Positions 35,362 through 44,496 of a DNA stretch of 64,000 nt are shown one piece after another. Where the stretch lies: assembly GCF_009725985.1 (NCBI RefSeq), contig NZ_RCNR01000018.1, forward strand, positions 23,272-87,271, read 5' to 3'. Origin of the DNA: Zobellia amurskyensis. Lineage in GTDB: Bacteria > Bacteroidota > Bacteroidia > Flavobacteriales > Flavobacteriaceae. Each line of letters opens with the position of its first letter. The stretch's first letter is position 1. Both the position numbers and the translations under genes were made by a program. Below the pieces are notes generated by a model. That model did not search any database. It had not been told where the DNA came from and saw only the letters and a program-made list of their open reading frames with translations.

Positions 35362-35379
35362 GGACGAAGCAAAAAAAAA

Positions 35380-35407
35380 ATCCCGGACATAATTTAATGT
35401 CCGGGAT
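35380..35407. terminator. Terminator between priA and the LytTR gene
   Basis: ATCCCGGACAT and ATGTCCGGGAT pair around AATTTA. On the minus strand a long T-run follows, so it is strongest for the LytTR transcript. Confidence 0.85.
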
Positions 35408-35428
35408 CTGTATTTTAAAGTAGAAGTG

Positions 35429-36121
35429 CTAGACATTGGCTAATGCTTCTGCCAACTCGGTCTTTTTATTCCTGCTGAGAGGAATGGACCTTCCACTAAC
35501 TTCAACATTTTTACTGTTGAATTTTTCTATCTTCTCTAAATTCACAATGTAGGATTTGTGAATACGCAAGAATTTATCTTCTGGTAATTGCTGCTCAAAT
35601 GACTTCATGGTAGACAAGATAACAATGTTAGCTTCGTCTGTTACCAATTTAATATAGTCGCCAAGAGCTTCAATCCATTTAATATCGTTTAAGATTACTT
35701 TACGTTTCTTAAGGTTGCTTTTTACGAAAATATGCTCTTCGTCTTCCTGTACCTTATTAATTTGCTCATATTTAGCTACGGCTCTTTTTACCGATGCATC
35801 AAATCTGGCAAGGGTAATAGGCTTGTGCAAATAATCGGTTACATCGTAATCAAACGCTTTAAGTGCATAATCTGGTTTACCTGTAATCAAAATTACTTGA
35901 GGACTGTTTTCTAGGGATTCGAGTAGGTCAAATCCACTAATGATAGGCATTTCAACATCAAGAAAAATAAGATCGATCTCGTTGTTCTTGATGCCGTTTT
36001 TGGCTTCGATCGCATTGCTGTACTCGGCCACCATAGCAAGGTTGGGATGACTGTTTACAAGCTTCGCGACTGCCATTCGTTGCATGGACGAATCGTCTAC
36101 GATAATACTTCTTAATTTCAT
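35429..36121 (-). CDS. LytTR-type response regulator
   Basis: 230 residues. A receiver domain (1-118) has the acidic pair DD at residues 9-10, the phospho-acceptor in LIFLDVEMP, T in LITGKPDYAL and K in HKPI. A LytTR DNA-binding domain follows at about 135-228 (VILNDIKWIEALGDYIKL, LRIHKSYIVNLEKIEKF). In Bacteroidetes such regulators usually pair with a 7TMR/LytS-type histidine kinase; none is next to it, so the partner must lie elsewhere. It diverges from rpsF. Confidence 0.93.
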   Translation of the reverse strand: MKLRSIIVDDSSMQRMAVAKLVNSHPNLAMVAEYSNAIEAKNGIKNNEIDLIFLDVEMPIISGFDLLESLENSPQVILITGKPDYALKAFDYDVTDYLHKPITLARFDASVKRAVAKYEQINKVQEDEEHIFVKSNLKKRKVILNDIKWIEALGDYIKLVTDEANIVILSTMKSFEQQLPEDKFLRIHKSYIVNLEKIEKFNSKNVEVSGRSIPLSRNKKTELAEALANV

Positions 36122-36297
36122 AAAAGGGTCGATTTGTGGGGTTAAATCACCGACAAAATACTAAAAAAACAGGCTTAAATACAATAAATGTTGTAAACAT
36201 GGCCTCCTTTTCTGTGTAATTTGCAATGACATAGGTTAAGATTTGGTTATGTAAGATTTTAGGATTATCAAACTATAACGAAGAAATTACCGTTTTC

Positions 36298-36328
36298 TTG
36301 TAAAGTCTCATAAATATTATTACTTTTG
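36298..36328 (+). promoter_or_regulatory. Promoter of the rpsF-rpsR-rplI operon
   Basis: TTG at 36298-36300, 20 bases, then TACTTTTG at 36321-36328, a good match to the Bacteroidota -33/-7 pattern. The ATG lies 22 bases past the -7 element. Confidence 0.7.
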
Positions 36329-36350
36329 CACTCCTAAAAAATATACATTT

Positions 36351-36689
36351 ATGAACCATTACGAAACTGTTTTCATTTTGAATCCCGTGCTTTCTGATGA
36401 TCAGATAGCGGAAACAGTTAAGAAATTTGAGGATTTCTTAATTAAAAATGGCGCCAAAATGGTCTCCAAAGAAAACTGGGGACTTAAGAAATTGGCCTAT
36501 GCCATCCAGCACAAGAAAAGTGGATTTTACCACTTGTTCGAATTTACTAATAACGGAGAAGTTATCACTCCTTATGAGCAAGAGTTCAAAAGGGATGAGC
36601 GTATCATGCGCTTCTTGACAGTAAAGTTAGACAAGCACGCTATTGAGTGGGCTGAGAAAAGAAGAACAAGGTTAAAAGCTAAAGCTTAA
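36351..36689 (+). CDS. rpsF: 30S ribosomal protein S6
   Basis: 112 residues with [18 protein letters not shown] at the start and the [21 protein letters not shown] signature in the middle, a short basic tail. S6 binds S18 in the small-subunit platform. It opens the operon rpsF-rpsR-rplI, the normal bacterial order. Confidence 0.97.
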   Translation: MNHYETVFILNPVLSDDQIAETVKKFEDFLIKNGAKMVSKENWGLKKLAYAIQHKKSGFYHLFEFTNNGEVITPYEQEFKRDERIMRFLTVKLDKHAIEWAEKRRTRLKAKA

Positions 36690-36695
36690 GGAATT

Positions 36696-36991
36696 ATGGC
36701 AACATTACAACAACAAGCAAAAGGAAAAAAGACGGTGAAATCCGTTATTTGACTCCATTGAACATTGAGACCAATACTAAAAAGAAGTATTGTCGTTTCA
36801 AGAAATCAGGTATTAAGTATATCGATTACAAAGACGCGGACTTTTTAATGAAGTTGGTAAACGAGCAAGGTAAATTGTTACCTAGAAGACTTACCGGTAC
36901 TTCTTTAAAATACCAACGCAAAGTGGCTCAAGCGGTCAAAAGAGCACGTCATTTGGCTTTGATGCCATACGTAGGCGATCTATTAAAATAA
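36696..36991 (+). CDS. rpsR: 30S ribosomal protein S18, reading frame broken by one missing A
   Basis: S18 partners S6 in the 30S platform. From ATG 36696 the frame reads [12 protein letters not shown] and then runs TVKSVI to a stop at 36750-36752. Adding one A to the six-A run at 36725-36730, or a -1 shift, gives [13 protein letters not shown] and continues to [12 protein letters not shown] at 36991, the expected full flavobacterial S18 of about 98 residues. All downstream S18 motifs ([34 protein letters not shown]) are intact. A sequencing homopolymer error is the simplest cause. The heptamer A_AAA_AAG at 36725-36731 is, however, a classical -1 frameshift site in exactly the needed phase. 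The gene cannot be lost in a living cell unless it has another copy. Confidence 0.9.
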
Positions 36992-37004
36992 ATTTTAAGG
37001 CAAG

Positions 37005-37457
37005 ATGGAACTTATACTAAAACAAGACGTAGAGCATTTAGGCTTTAAAGATGATATCGTAAACGTAAAAAACGGTTACGGTAGAAATTACCTTATTCCA
37101 AGAAATTTGGCTGCTATGGCTACTGTTTCTGCTAAGAAGGTATTGGCGGAAAATTTAAAACAAAGAGCTCATAAAGAGAAGAAGGTTGTTGATGCTGCAA
37201 GCAAAACTGCTGAAGCTCTTAAAGCTTTGGAAATGAAAATTTCTGCTAAAACAGGTGCTGCGGACAAATTGTTCGGATCTGTTACTACTATTGATCTAGC
37301 TGCTGCTCTTGAAAAAGAAGGTCACAGTATCGATAAGAAGTTTATTAGCATTCAAGGTGGTGCCGTTAAGCGTACCGGTCCTTACAACGCACAAATAAGA
37401 TTACATAGGGAAGTAATAGTTGATTTCCCATTTGAGGTTGTTGCAGATAAAAAATAA
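37005..37457 (+). CDS. rplI: 50S ribosomal protein L9
   Basis: 150 residues with MELILKQDVEHLGFKDDIVNVKNGYGRNYLIPRNLA in pieces, a long connecting helix, and the C-terminal domain (KLFGSVTTIDLAAAL, VKRTGPYNAQIRLH). L9 binds 23S rRNA near the L1 stalk. It closes the rpsF operon; its stop is 42 bases before a terminator. Confidence 0.97.
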   Translation: MELILKQDVEHLGFKDDIVNVKNGYGRNYLIPRNLAAMATVSAKKVLAENLKQRAHKEKKVVDAASKTAEALKALEMKISAKTGAADKLFGSVTTIDLAAALEKEGHSIDKKFISIQGGAVKRTGPYNAQIRLHREVIVDFPFEVVADKK

Positions 37458-37491
37458 CGTTAACAGAACGTTAATAACCTTATGATAACTT

Positions 37492-37524
37492 AAAAGAGCT
37501 ATGCTTGCATAGCTCTTTTTTTTT
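37492..37524 (+). terminator. Terminator of the rpsF-rpsR-rplI operon
   Basis: AAAGAGCTATGC pairs with GCATAGCTCTTT around TT, followed by a run of T. Confidence 0.9.
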
Positions 37525-37559
37525 GTTCTTTTTTGTAAGACTAACTCAAACAGATAATT

Positions 37560-40500
37560 ATGTCTTACAAACTTCATTTAAGTCTTGTACTTTTTTTTGT
37601 GTTGTGCTCTTCCTTTGCACAAGTTACCACCTCTAACATGAGCGGGTCGGTGGTCGATGATCAAAATCTACCTTTATTAGGTGCAAATGTGGTTGTAGTG
37701 CATACTCCAACGGGCACCAAATCCGGTGCTATAACCAACGAAGATGGTCTCTTTAAAATCTTGAACCTTAGGGTTGGCGGGCCTTATACGATTACAGTTT
37801 CTTATGTTGGTTTTAAGCCACATAGTCTAACTAATGTGTATTTGTCATTAGGGGAGACATTTAATGCGAACATAAACTTAACAAGTGAAAGTCAGGCATT
37901 GGACGAAGTAGTTGTAGTTTCAGATAGGTCCGGGACATTTAACGGAGACAGAACTGGTGCGGAAACAAGTGTAGGAAGAAGAGAATTAACACGCCTACCT
38001 ACCATTTCTCGTTCTGCTCAAGATTTCACACGACTGGAACCAACTGCAAGTGGCGAGTCTTTTGGTGGAAGAAATGGTAAGTTCAATAACTTTTCGCTAG
38101 ATGGAGCTATTTTTAACAATCCTTTTGGTTTAGATGCTGCAACACCTGGTGGACAAACAGATTCTCAACCCATATCCTTAGATGCCATTGAGCAAATTCA
38201 GGTTTCTACAGCTCCTTATGATGTTACACAATCTGGTTTTACAGGAGCTGCTGTCAATGCGGTGACTAAAAGCGGAACAAACGAATTTCACGGAACAGTA
38301 TATGGCTTTACAAGGAATGAAAGTTTAACCGGTGGAAAAATAAAAGGGGAAGACGTTACAAAACCAGACTTGAACCAAAATCAATACGGAATTAGTATTG
38401 GGGGGCCTATAGTAAAAGATAAATTATTCTTTTTTGCAAACTTTGAAAAAGATGAAAGAGATGATTTGGGAACAAACGGTTGGGTTCCAAACAGTGGGTC
38501 AGGAGCCATTAATGAATCTAGAGTTTTAGAGAGTGATTTAATCTCTGTTCAATCTGGCCTTGCAGCCGCGGGTTATAATACCGGTTCATATGATGGCTTT
38601 ACCCATGCTTCAAAATCTACCAAAGGTATTTTTAAACTAGATTGGAACATTAATGACGATCATCGTTTAGCTGTTATTTATAATTTTTTAAGAGCATCTA
38701 AAGAAAAACCGGCGCATCCAACAGCTATTAATACAAGAGGACCCAATGCAAATACATTGCAGTTTCAAAATTCGGGATATGAAATAAATAACAATCTCAA
38801 TTCATTTCAACTAGAACTTAATTCAACTTTGACACCAACTACGATTAATAAATTACAAGTTGGGTTTACACATTTTGATGATTTTAGAAACCCGTTTTCA
38901 ACACCTGCCCCAGTAATAAATATTACAAAAGATGGTTCGCCTTATATTATAGCTGGCCATGAACCCTTTTCTATTAATAATAAATTAGATCAAAAAGTTT
39001 TTCAGGTTACGAATAACATGAATTTCTTTAAAGGTAATCACACGTATACAGTTGGTTTTTCTTTTGAAAAATTTCAGTTTGACAATTCATTTAATTTAAA
39101 GGGCTATGGCTTTGATGTCTTTGGTAGTGTAGATATTGCAAATTTTGATCCAAGTAATTATGACTTTGCTGCGGCACAAGCTACTTTTAACGCTAAGAAT
39201 GCTTTAGGTGATGGAGCAGATGGTGGATGGTTATTAGCCGAAACAAATGTTGGGCAATTGGCTTTTTATGTACAAGACGAGTGGAATATATCTGAAAAAT
39301 TTAGATTGACTTATGGCATACGTATGGATAAACCACTATTTTTTGATACGGCGGATAAGGCTCAAGAATTTATTGATACGGATAATGGTGAGATATATTT
39401 GCCAGACACAGAATACTTTGACCCGGAAACGGGAGAAGCTTTGTTGATTGATTCTACAGAAATGCCTGATAATGATTGGTTAATATCTCCACGAGTTGGT
39501 TTTAACTACGATATAAAGGGTGATAATTCATTTAAGCTAAGAGGGGGTACAGGTGTGTTTACCGGTCGTTTTCCTTTTGTTTGGGTAGGTAACCAAGTAA
39601 GTGGAGTAGATGCATTTTTCTATCAAGCGGTAGATCCGGATTTTAAGTTTCCACAAGTTTGGAGAACAAATATTGGAGTAGATAAAAGATTAGATAATGG
39701 TATTGTTTTAACTGCGGATGTTTCTTATACCCAAGAGATTAATGGAGTGCATGTTCAAAATTGGGGATTAAACGAGCCTACGGGCCAATTGCAAGGGGTG
39801 GATGGTAGAGCAACTTATTTAGATGGTGATCATGCGAAAGCCACCTTACCGTGGGGCGAAGTTGCCAATGGAAACGCTTTTGTAATGACAAATTCTGACA
39901 AAGGAAGAATCTGGAATGCTTCTTTAAAAGCTGAAAAATCCTTTACAAATGGATTGTATACAATGTTGGCATATAGCTTCTTGGATTCTAGGGATGTAAA
40001 TTCAATTGAAGCAGAGATAACAGGAGATGCTTTTGCAGGAAATCCAGCTTTAGGTAATGTAAACAATGATGTTTTAGCCCATTCCAAGTATGGCGATAAA
40101 CATCGTTTTATTGGTGTAGCAAGTAAAAAGTGGGACTACGGTAATGATAAGTGGTCAACCACACTTTCTACCTTTTTTGAGTATGCTCAAGGAGCCCGTT
40201 TTAACTACACTTATGGAGGGGATATTAACGGAGATGGTTCTAGTATTAATGATTTAATTTATATCCCAACTACCGGTGAAATTGGAGCAATGCAATTTAG
40301 TGGTACGGATGATGCCGCAAGTTTAGAAAATTACATTTCCCAAGATGATTATTTAAATGAAAGAAGAGGTGAGTATGCAGAAAGATATGGAGCAATATCA
40401 CCTTGGAGAGGAAAGTGGGATGTGAAATTGTTACAAGATTATAGAATTAAATGTAGCAATGGTAGAACAAACACTATTCAATTAAGTTTTGATGTATTGA

Positions 40501-40697
40501 ATATTGGAAACATGATCAATTCAAATTGGGGACTTATTCAACAACCAAATAGCGAACAACTTTTAGGAGTTGGGTTTGATGACACTGGAGCGCCACTTTA
40601 TACTTTTAATGGAGATCAAAATAGCACAACTTTTGGTTATGACTCAAGCTTAGCCTCTAGATGGCAGGCTCAAGTAGGTTTGCGTTATATTTTCTAA
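37560..40697 (+). CDS. TonB-dependent receptor with carboxypeptidase-like domain (Oar/OmpA-like type)
   Basis: 1045 residues: signal peptide (ending SSFAQ), CarboxypepD_reg domain at about 25-115 (GSVVDDQNLPLLGANVVV, VTISYVGF-type TVSYVGFKPHSL), a plug (LDEVVVVSDRSG, NNFSLDGAIFNNPFGLD, VNAVTKSGTNEFHGTVYGF), and a large barrel that ends SRWQAQVGLRYIF. The plug resembles the Oar-like receptors, whose substrates are unknown. It has its own terminator upstream and downstream and no SusD partner. Confidence 0.92.
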   Translation: MSYKLHLSLVLFFVLCSSFAQVTTSNMSGSVVDDQNLPLLGANVVVVHTPTGTKSGAITNEDGLFKILNLRVGGPYTITVSYVGFKPHSLTNVYLSLGETFNANINLTSESQALDEVVVVSDRSGTFNGDRTGAETSVGRRELTRLPTISRSAQDFTRLEPTASGESFGGRNGKFNNFSLDGAIFNNPFGLDAATPGGQTDSQPISLDAIEQIQVSTAPYDVTQSGFTGAAVNAVTKSGTNEFHGTVYGFTRNESLTGGKIKGEDVTKPDLNQNQYGISIGGPIVKDKLFFFANFEKDERDDLGTNGWVPNSGSGAINESRVLESDLISVQSGLAAAGYNTGSYDGFTHASKSTKGIFKLDWNINDDHRLAVIYNFLRASKEKPAHPTAINTRGPNANTLQFQNSGYEINNNLNSFQLELNSTLTPTTINKLQVGFTHFDDFRNPFSTPAPVINITKDGSPYIIAGHEPFSINNKLDQKVFQVTNNMNFFKGNHTYTVGFSFEKFQFDNSFNLKGYGFDVFGSVDIANFDPSNYDFAAAQATFNAKNALGDGADGGWLLAETNVGQLAFYVQDEWNISEKFRLTYGIRMDKPLFFDTADKAQEFIDTDNGEIYLPDTEYFDPETGEALLIDSTEMPDNDWLISPRVGFNYDIKGDNSFKLRGGTGVFTGRFPFVWVGNQVSGVDAFFYQAVDPDFKFPQVWRTNIGVDKRLDNGIVLTADVSYTQEINGVHVQNWGLNEPTGQLQGVDGRATYLDGDHAKATLPWGEVANGNAFVMTNSDKGRIWNASLKAEKSFTNGLYTMLAYSFLDSRDVNSIEAEITGDAFAGNPALGNVNNDVLAHSKYGDKHRFIGVASKKWDYGNDKWSTTLSTFFEYAQGARFNYTYGGDINGDGSSINDLIYIPTTGEIGAMQFSGTDDAASLENYISQDDYLNERRGEYAERYGAISPWRGKWDVKLLQDYRIKCSNGRTNTIQLSFDVLNIGNMINSNWGLIQQPNSEQLLGVGFDDTGAPLYTFNGDQNSTTFGYDSSLASRWQAQVGLRYIF

Positions 40698-40720
40698 ATA
40701 AACTTAATATTTATAAGAAT

Positions 40721-40748
40721 AAGGGCGTACGTTTCGTACGTCCTTTTT
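40721..40748 (+). terminator. Terminator after the 1045-residue TonB receptor
   Basis: AAGGGCGTACG pairs with CGTACGTCCTT (one G-U) around TTT, followed by a T-run. Confidence 0.8.
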
Positions 40749-40759
40749 ATTTTTGCAGA

Positions 40760-41233
40760 ATGAAATACACGAGGCTTACTAAGCAGCAATTAGAAGAGCT
40801 GCACCAAGAGTTTATAAACTTCTTGGCTACACAATCTATTACAGGTGATGAATGGGAAGAAATTAAAACAAACAAACCACAGGTTGCCGAAGACGAAATA
40901 GATGTTTTTAGTGATTTGGTTTGGGAAGGTGTACTTTCCAAAGTTGAGTATTTAGAGAATATTTCCGAAAAACAGATGCACCTTTTTCATTTGGCCGAAA
41001 AGGAAATGAAATTAATTTCAGTTAAGGTGATGAACCCGGAAATAGATTTGAACACTAGTATCGGGTTTTCTTGGTTCAAAAAGAACTGGCAGTCAGATTT
41101 TGTGGAATACTTAACTGCATCCAAGGCATATACAGATGATAAAAACCTAGATAAGTTTCAGCTTATTCAGCAAGGGGCCGTTATTACCAAAGGTGACCTA
41201 TACCAATGGTTCGATAATGTTATAGACGCCTAG
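40760..41233 (+). CDS. DUF6495 family protein
   Basis: 157 residues from ATG 40760; an upstream in-frame start would read through the terminator stem and is rejected. Landmarks are MKYTRLTKQQLEELHQEFIN at the start, WEEIKTNKP, VAEDEIDVFSDLVWEGVL and FSWFKKNWQSDFVEYLTAS. It is soluble and of unknown function, and is common in Flavobacteriaceae next to hisS. I recall this family as DUF6495. Confidence 0.75.
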   Translation: MKYTRLTKQQLEELHQEFINFLATQSITGDEWEEIKTNKPQVAEDEIDVFSDLVWEGVLSKVEYLENISEKQMHLFHLAEKEMKLISVKVMNPEIDLNTSIGFSWFKKNWQSDFVEYLTASKAYTDDKNLDKFQLIQQGAVITKGDLYQWFDNVIDA

Positions 41234-41266
41234 CGTAAAAAATAGTTATATTTTAAGAAAACTTTG

Positions 41267-41321
41267 TTTTAGAAAGAAAGATTTGTAATGTCTAGATAAG
41301 ACAGGGCTCCTCTTTCTAAAA
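41267..41321. repeat. 11-bp inverted repeat upstream of hisS
   Basis: TTTTAGAAAGA (41267-41277) and TCTTTCTAAAA (41311-41321) are exact complements with 33 bases between. They lie just before the hisS -7 element, so may be an operator or a weak terminator of the preceding gene. Confidence 0.45.
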
Positions 41322-41324
41322 TTT

Positions 41325-41332
41325 TATATTTG
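41325..41332 (+). promoter_or_regulatory. -7 promoter element of hisS
   Basis: TATATTTG, a perfect TAnnTTTG, lies 17 bases before the hisS ATG. Confidence 0.5.
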
Positions 41333-41349
41333 CACCACAATTATATCTA

Positions 41350-42726
41350 ATGGCACAAAAACCGAGCATACCAAAGGGAACCAGAGATTTTACTCCTTCT
41401 GAAGTCATCAAACGAAATTATATTTTTGACATCGTAAAAAGACATTTTCAGACGTTTGGTTTTCAGCCTATTGAAACGCCTTCTTTTGAGAACTCAGATA
41501 CGTTGATGGGTAAGTATGGAGATGAAGGTGATCGCTTGATTTTTAAAATTCTGAATTCAGGCGATTTTATAAGCAAGGTTGATGATGTTACTTATAGTTC
41601 TAAGAATTCCAGTTCACTTACGCCAAAGATTTCTGAAAAAGCATTAAGGTATGATTTAACCGTGCCTTTTGCTCGTTACGTAGTCATGCATCAAAATGAG
41701 ATTGACTTCCCATTTAAGCGGTATCAAATTCAGCCGGTATGGCGTGCAGATAGACCTCAGAAAGGGCGCTTCCGCGAGTTTTTTCAGTGTGATGCCGATG
41801 TGGTTGGTTCTGATTCCCTTTTACAGGAAATAGAATTGGTACAATTGTACGATGCCGTTTTTACTGATTTAAAGTTAGAAGGAGTCAACATCAAATTGAA
41901 CAACAGAAAAATTCTGTCAGGTATAGCCGAGGTAATTGGCGCACAACATCTTTTGATAGATTTTACCGTTGCTTTAGATAAGTTGGATAAAATTGGAGAA
42001 GAGGGTGTAAAGAAAGAAATGGCTGAAAGGGGATTAACTCCTGAAGCGATTGCTAAAGTAGAGCCACTTTTTTCGCTTTCAGGTAGTAACCTAGAACAGC
42101 TTCAGGCGTTAAAAGATCTTTTAAAAGATTCAGAAACGGGGAGTAAAGGAGTAGAGGAGTTGACTTTTATTGTCAGTACTATAGAAGAATTGGGTCTTCA
42201 GTCCGCTAAGCTTTCTATTGACGTTACTTTGGCCCGTGGGTTGAATTACTACACAGGAGCTATTTTTGAAGTAGGGGCGCCAGAAGGTGTTCGCATGGGA
42301 TCTATTGGTGGTGGTGGTCGTTATGATGACCTTACCGGAATTTTTGGTTTAAAGGATGTTAGCGGTGTTGGTATCTCGTTTGGTTTGGATCGTATCTATT
42401 TGGTTCTGGAAGAACTAGGTCTTTTTCCAGAAAGCATTGACCAGTCATTACAAGTACTTTGTTTGAACTTCGGGGAAAAGGAAGCTTTGGCATCTTTAAA
42501 ATTGGTATCCGCCTTGCGGAAAAATGGAGTAAAGGCAGATTTGTATCCTTCCAATGCAAAAATCAATAAGCAGTTTAAATATGCCAATAACCGGAATGTT
42601 CCTTATGTAATTTCTATTGGAGAAAATGAATTGGCAGAAAATGTTTTTGTCGTCAAACATATGGAAAGTGGTGAGCAACAAACATACGCTTTAGATGCCG
42701 TAGTTGATTTTGTAGCGAAACTATAG
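41350..42726 (+). CDS. hisS: Histidyl-tRNA synthetase
   Basis: 458 residues, a class II aminoacyl-tRNA synthetase. Landmarks are PKGTRDF near the start, motif 2 (RYQIQPVWRADRPQKGRFREFFQ in pieces), the histidine A box LARGLNYYTGAIFEV, motif 3 (GIGGGGRYDDL-type SIGGGGRYDDL, then GISFGLDRIYLVL) and the anticodon-binding domain at the C-terminus. Standard length for Bacteroidetes. Its stop overlaps the convergent Nudix gene by six bases. Confidence 0.97.
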   Translation: MAQKPSIPKGTRDFTPSEVIKRNYIFDIVKRHFQTFGFQPIETPSFENSDTLMGKYGDEGDRLIFKILNSGDFISKVDDVTYSSKNSSSLTPKISEKALRYDLTVPFARYVVMHQNEIDFPFKRYQIQPVWRADRPQKGRFREFFQCDADVVGSDSLLQEIELVQLYDAVFTDLKLEGVNIKLNNRKILSGIAEVIGAQHLLIDFTVALDKLDKIGEEGVKKEMAERGLTPEAIAKVEPLFSLSGSNLEQLQALKDLLKDSETGSKGVEELTFIVSTIEELGLQSAKLSIDVTLARGLNYYTGAIFEVGAPEGVRMGSIGGGGRYDDLTGIFGLKDVSGVGISFGLDRIYLVLEELGLFPESIDQSLQVLCLNFGEKEALASLKLVSALRKNGVKADLYPSNAKINKQFKYANNRNVPYVISIGENELAENVFVVKHMESGEQQTYALDAVVDFVAKL

Positions 42727-43269
42727 TCGCCTTTTAATCTCTTTTATAATAGTCTTATAGTATTCCGTACTATGAGGAACATATTTTTGTGGATTGGCAA
42801 GTCCCCAAGTTTCTTGTGAAAACTGAAGTAATGATTGTAAGGCAAGATCTTCAACTTCGCTTTCTTGTTTTTTAAGTTGATGGAGAGGTACCTTGAGTTC
42901 GCACAAAAATGTATGGTGATATTCGCAGTCAATTAAATGCTCTGAATGTCTGTGAACGGATTTAAAGACACCTATTTTATCTAAGGCTTCCGGGTGAACG
43001 GTAAGACCGATTTCTTCTTCAATTTCTCGTATGGCCGAAATCTCTATACTTTCCCCGGCGCCAATATGGCCTGCTACGGATACGTCCCATAATAAAGGAA
43101 ATACATCCTTGTTTTTGGACCGCTGCTGAAGTAAAATTTGTCCATTTTGAGTATAGAACCAAATATGCACGGTAGGATGAAATAATCCTTTGCGGTGGGC
43201 TTCGGATTTTAGTGCTGTTTTTCCGGTGGCATTTCCATCAGAATCAAGAATATCAATTAGTTCGTCCAT
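42721..43269 (-). CDS. Nudix hydrolase, IPP-isomerase-like
   Basis: 182 residues. The Nudix box lies at about residues 66-89 (AGHIGAGESIEISAIREIEEEIGL) with the expected Gly, Glu, Arg, Glu-Glu pattern. The N-terminal VHIWFYTQNGQILLQQRSKN resembles isopentenyl-diphosphate isomerase relatives, but the substrate cannot be assigned. It ends overlapping the hisS stop and follows a terminator after the M42 gene. Confidence 0.87.
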   Translation of the reverse strand: MDELIDILDSDGNATGKTALKSEAHRKGLFHPTVHIWFYTQNGQILLQQRSKNKDVFPLLWDVSVAGHIGAGESIEISAIREIEEEIGLTVHPEALDKIGVFKSVHRHSEHLIDCEYHHTFLCELKVPLHQLKKQESEVEDLALQSLLQFSQETWGLANPQKYVPHSTEYYKTIIKEIKRRL

Positions 43270-43273
43270 ATTT

Positions 43274-43306
43274 AAAAAAATAAACCCTCCTTTTTGGGGA
43301 GGGTTT
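43274..43306 (-). terminator. Terminator after the M42 peptidase gene
   Basis: On the minus strand AAACCCTCC pairs with GGAGGGTTT around a short loop, followed by ATTTTTTT. Confidence 0.8.
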
Positions 43307-43314
43307 TGTATTAT

Positions 43315-44403
43315 TTAATCGAAATAACTAAAAGTTTCACCGTCTTTAATATTCAGGACAGTTTCGTAAATCAATCTAATTACGTTTTCAACATCATCTT
43401 TATGAACGGTCTCTACGGTAGTGTGCATGTAGCGTAACGGTAATGAAATAAGCGCAGAAGCAACACCTCCATTACTATAAGCAAAAGCATCCGTATCCGT
43501 TCCGGTAGCTCTTGAGGCTGCCATACGTTGGAAAGGTATTTTATTAGCTTCGGCTGTTTCAAGTATGCGTTCGCGTAATTTGTTCTGAACCGCTGGTGCA
43601 TAAGAAATTACAGGGCCAGCGCCTATTTCTGTGTGACCTTGAGTTTTCTTGTCGATCATTGGTGTGGTCGTATCGTGACATACGTCGGTAATGATAGCAA
43701 CATTTGGCTTAATGGTCTGTGTAATCATTTCCGCACCACGCAAACCTATTTCTTCCTGAACCGAATTGGTGATGTACAATCCAAAAGGCAATTTTTTCTT
43801 GTTTTCATGAAGCAAACGCGCCACTTCCGCAATCATAAATCCACCCGCACGGTTGTCAATGGCACGACAAACAAATTTATCACCGTTCAATATCTGAAAC
43901 TCGTCCGGATAGGTAATGACGCATCCTACATGAACGCCCATTTTTTCTACCTCTTCTTTATCCTTGGCTCCTATGTCAATAAAAATATTATCTAATTTGG
44001 GAGGCGTTTCTTTTCCTTTATCACGTGTGTGAATAGCTGGCCATCCAAAAATTCCTTTAACTATTCCGTTCTTGGTATGAATGTTCACCCATTTAGAAGG
44101 GGCTATTTGGTGGTCGCTACCTCCATTTCTAATTACGTAAAGAAGTCCGTTGTCACTAACATAGTTTACGTACCAAGAAATTTCATCTGAGTGTCCTTCG
44201 ATCACTACCTTGAATTTGGCGTCAGGATTTATTACCCCAACGGCCGTGCCGTAAGTATCCGTAATGAACGTATCTACATACGGTTTAAGGTAGTCCATCC
44301 ATATTTTTTGACCTTCCCATTCGTAGCCTGTTGGGGCCGCGTTATTCAAATATTTTTCAAAAAAATCAAGCGATTTTTTGGTAAGAATTTTCTTTGTAGC
44401 CAT
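43315..44403 (-). CDS. M42 family metallopeptidase (glutamyl aminopeptidase-like)
   Basis: 362 residues. A two-zinc aminopeptidase that trims peptides in the cytoplasm. Landmarks are VVIEGHSDEISWYVNYV, CRAIDNRAGGFMIAEV, ITNSVQEEIGLRGAEMI (catalytic Glu-Glu), ITDVCHDTTTP and LPLRYMHTTVETVHKDDV at the end. Length is normal for the family. It diverges from the DUF4294 gene. Confidence 0.93.
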   Translation of the reverse strand: MATKKILTKKSLDFFEKYLNNAAPTGYEWEGQKIWMDYLKPYVDTFITDTYGTAVGVINPDAKFKVVIEGHSDEISWYVNYVSDNGLLYVIRNGGSDHQIAPSKWVNIHTKNGIVKGIFGWPAIHTRDKGKETPPKLDNIFIDIGAKDKEEVEKMGVHVGCVITYPDEFQILNGDKFVCRAIDNRAGGFMIAEVARLLHENKKKLPFGLYITNSVQEEIGLRGAEMITQTIKPNVAIITDVCHDTTTPMIDKKTQGHTEIGAGPVISYAPAVQNKLRERILETAEANKIPFQRMAASRATGTDTDAFAYSNGGVASALISLPLRYMHTTVETVHKDDVENVIRLIYETVLNIKDGETFSYFD

Positions 44404-44496
44404 TAAATTTATATTTAAATACGAATTTACTAATATTCACTTTTATTTAATAATAAGCAGACCTATTTATCGTTAATTTGGCAAGGCTTTTGTATT

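Noticed and set aside
40661..40759. Earlier start for the DUF6495 gene
   Set aside because: It would read through the TonB receptor's end and its terminator; the start at 40760 gives the family N-terminus.
41234..41349. Inverted repeat before hisS as a T-box riboswitch
   Set aside because: No T-box sequence or specifier stem, and the repeat lies upstream of the likely promoter, so it would not be transcribed with hisS.
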